Origin: Flavobacteriales bacterium
Lineage (GTDB): Bacteria; Bacteroidota; Bacteroidia; Flavobacteriales_D; Cryomorphaceae
Direction of reading: 5' to 3'
Assembly (NCBI GenBank): GCA_020200995.1
Contig: JAIVHQ010000285.1
Span: forward strand, 1 to 7,404
Length of the DNA stretch: 7,404 nt
Part shown: positions 6,200-7,404 of the stretch, piece after piece
How the letters are laid out: every line of letters starts with the position of its first letter
How positions within the stretch are numbered: the stretch's first letter is position 1
Notes under the pieces: generated by a model
Told to the model about the DNA's origin: nothing
The model's database searches: none
The model's input: only the letters and a program-made list of their open reading frames with translations
Position numbers and translations under genes: made by a program

Positions 6200-6661
6200 T
6201 CATTCATACCATTCAAACAGGTATTTCTCCTCGTATTCGATTTCAAAATCCTTCAGAAGTTGGATATATTCCTCTTTGAAAGACTTTTTCGCATGGTGAG
6301 CCTCTTGATTAAGAATGTATTCATAAAGCCGATGAATCTGATCTTGGCTATAGCTGAAAATACCATAACCCGATTGCCATGAAAATTTGCGGGGCAACCA
6401 ACCTTTTTTGTTGATAAACTTGGAGGAATTGTTTTTCACGTCACGTATGAAAGCATCCATCTCAAAAGGAGGTTTCACACCGACAAGCACATGGACGTGA
6501 TCACTCACACCGTTCACGATAATGGATTTCTGCCCTTTGGCTTCGATGATTCCTGTCATATATCGGAATACTTCATCTCGCCATGATTTATGCAGAAGGT
6601 TGTGTCTGCCCTTTACTGCAAAAACGTATTGCAGCAAGACGCTGCGGTAGGTATTGGCCAT
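6200..6661 (-). CDS. HUH/Y1 transposase, IS200/IS605 TnpA / RAYT-like
   Basis: This 153-aa protein is of Y1_Tnp (transposase IS200-like) type and close to full length for that family. It has the HUH metal motif H55-V-H57 in S-D-H-V-H-V-L-V, the K76-N-N-S-S-K-F-I segment after it, and the catalytic helix Y113-E-Y115-I-L-N-Q119. By comparison with characterised TnpA proteins, Y115 is the likely nucleophile and Q119 the third metal ligand. Such enzymes cut and join single-stranded DNA at hairpin ends through a 5'-phosphotyrosine link. The frame is intact from ATG 6661 to TGA 6200, with no internal stop, so it may be active. There is no TnpB/IscB gene or accessory guide-RNA-type partner beside it. 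It is transcribed against the surrounding polysaccharide genes and is AT-richer than they are, consistent with later arrival. The repeats on both sides suggest the REP-associated (RAYT) mode. The A-rich leader without a Shine-Dalgarno sequence is normal for Bacteroidota. Confidence 0.9.
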   Translation of the reverse strand: MANTYRSVLLQYVFAVKGRHNLLHKSWRDEVFRYMTGIIEAKGQKSIIVNGVSDHVHVLVGVKPPFEMDAFIRDVKNNSSKFINKKGWLPRKFSWQSGYGIFSYSQDQIHRLYEYILNQEAHHAKKSFKEEYIQLLKDFEIEYEEKYLFEWYE

Positions 6662-6687
6662 GATTTCTATTTTTTTGATTATCTATT

Positions 6688-6718
6688 TAAAGATATTGAT
6701 TCCGAATAGAATGCCAAA
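6688..6718 (-). promoter_or_regulatory. Promoter of the transposase gene (Bacteroidota consensus)
   Basis: On the minus strand TTTG (6718-6715) is followed after exactly 19 bp by TATCTTTA (6695-6688), which matches five of six positions of the -7 box TAnnTTTG. Transcription would begin near 6681, leaving about 20 bases before the ATG at 6661. The -33 box abuts the first repeat of block B (6719), so the promoter belongs to the transposase segment and not to the repeat. Confidence 0.5.
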
Positions 6719-6882
6719 ATCATGTCACCCCTAACGGGGTTCAGCGGTATCTCACGGCAACCATTTGTCTAATGTCATGTCACCCCTAACGGGGTTCAAT
6801 GGTACTTCAGGGCAACAATTTATCTAACATCATATCACCCCTAACGGGGTTCTACGGGATTTGCTGGCGCGGACTTATAACA
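6719..6882 (+). repeat. Direct repeat block B: three palindrome-bearing units of about 55 bp
   Basis: Units begin at 6719, 6774 (GTCATGTC) and 6829 (ATCATATC), with a period of 55. All carry the CCCC-TAAC-GGGG hairpin followed by TTC. Units one and two share the tail type of block A, and CCATTTGTCT recurs in block A unit one and block B unit one. The third unit ends in CGCGGACTTATAACA (6868-6882), matching the end of block A with one change. The orientation is the same as in block A. Confidence 0.85.
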
Positions 6883-6993
6883 GCTGGTCAATACTGCGCA
6901 AGCCTTTGCAGAATCCAAAGCCCGTAGGGCTGACATGATATTAGCCAGATCAATTGTATGAACAGAAAACCAACTCCGTAGGAGTGACATAAA
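6883..6993 (-). repeat. Inverted hairpin copies (b) and (c) after block B
   Basis: Copy (b) has AGCCC (6919-6923), loop GTA, GGGCT (6927-6931), then GACATGATA. Copy (c) has ACTCC (6973-6977), loop GTA, GGAGT (6981-6985), then GACATAAA. Both are perfect 5-bp stems, and they differ by paired changes (G-C to C-G and C-G to T-A). Copy (c) plus its leader ACCAACTCC matches copy (a) after block A. The spacer at 6883-6917 and the stretch between (b) and (c) have no counterpart after block A. Confidence 0.7.
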
Positions 6994-7002
6994 CCCATTC
7001 GT

Positions 7003-7032
7003 TTTCGCTAACGTGATTTCCCCTTACCTTCG
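7003..7032 (+). promoter_or_regulatory. Candidate promoter for the AsnB-like gene
   Basis: TTTC (7003-7006) and TACCTTCG (7025-7032, five of six positions of TAnnTTTG) are 18 bp apart. The start codon at 7041 would be almost at the predicted transcription start, giving a very short or absent leader. The site lies outside the repeats, so the gene could be expressed independently of the operon upstream of the island. Confidence 0.35.
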
Positions 7033-7040
7033 CGCCCACC

Positions 7041-7404
7041 ATGTGCGGCATTCTCGGAACCATCGCTGATGCAGCGCCCGCCTTCGATACCGAAGCGGCG
7101 CTGAAATCGCTCGCCCACCGCGGGCCGGATGCGTCAGGCCATTTTGCGGAAAGCACGGGCAACAAACACGTGATGCTCGGCCACACCCGCCTCAGCATCA
7201 TCGACCTCAGCGAGGCCGGCAATCAGCCCATGCACGATGGCCCGGTGAGCATGGTGTACAACGGCGAGGTGTACAATTACCGCGAGCTCAAAGCCAAATA
7301 CCTCAAGCACGAGACTTTCCACTCCGGCACCGACACCGAGGTGGTGCTCAAACTCTACCGAAAACTCGGGCCGCGCTTTGTGGAGGAAATCAACGGCGAT
7401 TTTG
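7041..7404 (+). CDS. asnB: AsnB-type glutamine-hydrolysing asparagine synthetase/amidotransferase (N-terminal part, runs off window)
   Basis: The first 121 codons encode a class-II (Ntn) glutaminase domain. The protein starts M-C-G-I-L-G, so C2 becomes the N-terminal nucleophile after Met removal. Then follow H26-R-G-P-D30, L46-G-H-T-R50-L-S-I-I-D55-L, Q62-P63, Y73-N-G-E76-V-Y-N79 and S95-G-T-D98-T-E-V, the glutamine-binding and catalytic residues of the AsnB family. The ATP-dependent synthetase domain should lie beyond the window. The usual reaction is aspartate, glutamine and ATP to asparagine. In exopolysaccharide clusters, paralogues are thought to amidate sugar acids or other glycan parts. 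The position downstream of a ligase and a GT4 makes the second role possible, but the N-terminal domain alone cannot decide. ATG 7041 is fixed by the need for Cys at position two. The high-GC codon usage resembles that of the glycosyltransferase. Confidence 0.92.
   Translation, partial: MCGILGTIADAAPAFDTEAALKSLAHRGPDASGHFAESTGNKHVMLGHTRLSIIDLSEAGNQPMHDGPVSMVYNGEVYNYRELKAKYLKHETFHSGTDTEVVLKLYRKLGPRFVEEINGDF

Larger units (their letters stand above)
5898..6993. mobile_element. REP/RAYT-like island: Y1 transposase between palindromic repeat blocks
   Basis: The region contains, in order: a block of four direct repeats, an inverted hairpin copy, a minus-strand HUH/Y1 transposase gene, a block of three direct repeats, and two further inverted hairpin copies. 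Both blocks open with the same AAAATCATGT (5898-5907 and 6716-6725) and close with nearly the same 15-mer. The island is more AT-rich than the glycosyltransferase and AsnB genes beside it. IS200/IS605 and RAYT enzymes act on single-stranded hairpin ends and leave no target duplication, so exact ends cannot be fixed from one copy. The outer limits given are those of recognisable repeat sequence. It may be an intact IS200-like element, a RAYT with its repeats, or a tandem duplication of a repeat module with a transposase in one copy. Confidence 0.7.

Noticed and set aside
6158..6382. Plus-strand ORF of 74 codons overlapping the transposase 3' end.
   Set aside because: It is the antisense shadow of the Y1 transposase, whose motifs are unmistakable, and its own translation shows no family signature.
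6200..6661. IS605-type element with TnpB or a guide RNA.
   Set aside because: No TnpB, IscB or other second ORF exists in the island. The space on either side of TnpA is filled by repeats.
5901..6882. CRISPR array (regular repeats of about 55 bp).
   Set aside because: The inter-hairpin tails are themselves similar between units, there are no unique spacers of constant length, the repeats are split by a transposase gene, and no cas genes are present.

Overview
The window looks like a Bacteroidota chromosome, probably a flavobacterial-type lineage. No 16S or other marker gene is present, so this rests on style. Gene starts lack Shine-Dalgarno sequences and have A-rich leaders. Several upstream regions resemble the Bacteroidota promoter (TTTG, about 19 bp, TAnnTTTG). 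The 153-aa Y1 transposase and the YwqK/MORN lipoprotein are of types common in that phylum.

Layout. Bases 1-32 may hold the last codons of an upstream gene. A CPBP-family membrane protein (67-1017, +) converges on a DedA/VTT-family membrane protein (1168-1761, -) that sits in visibly more AT-rich DNA. A divergent intergenic region (1762-1899) leads to an exported isoaspartyl peptidase/L-asparaginase of the Ntn-hydrolase type (1900-2892, +). Its 3' end overlaps a MORN-repeat lipoprotein (2858-3502, +). Next come a polysaccharide pair: an O-antigen ligase/polymerase-like membrane protein (3615-4820, TTG start) and an overlapping GT4 glycosyltransferase (4802-5899). After a repeat-rich island, the first 121 codons of an AsnB-type glutamine amidotransferase (7041 to the window edge) look like the next gene of the same cluster. 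AsnB-like proteins are frequent in exopolysaccharide loci.

The most distinctive part is the island at about 5898-6993. It starts one base after the glycosyltransferase stop codon and is AT-richer than its flanks. A HUH/Y1 transposase related to IS200/RAYT proteins (6200-6661, -) lies between two blocks of 54-56-bp direct repeats (four units on one side, three on the other). Each unit carries a small hairpin. Each block ends in the same 15-mer and is followed by one or two inverted copies of the hairpin, and these inverted copies show compensatory base changes in their stems. This resembles a REP/RAYT system: a domesticated or semi-mobile single-strand transposase together with the palindromic repeats it presumably acts on. 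The transposase has a good promoter match abutting the second block, and the AsnB gene seems to have its own promoter just past the island.
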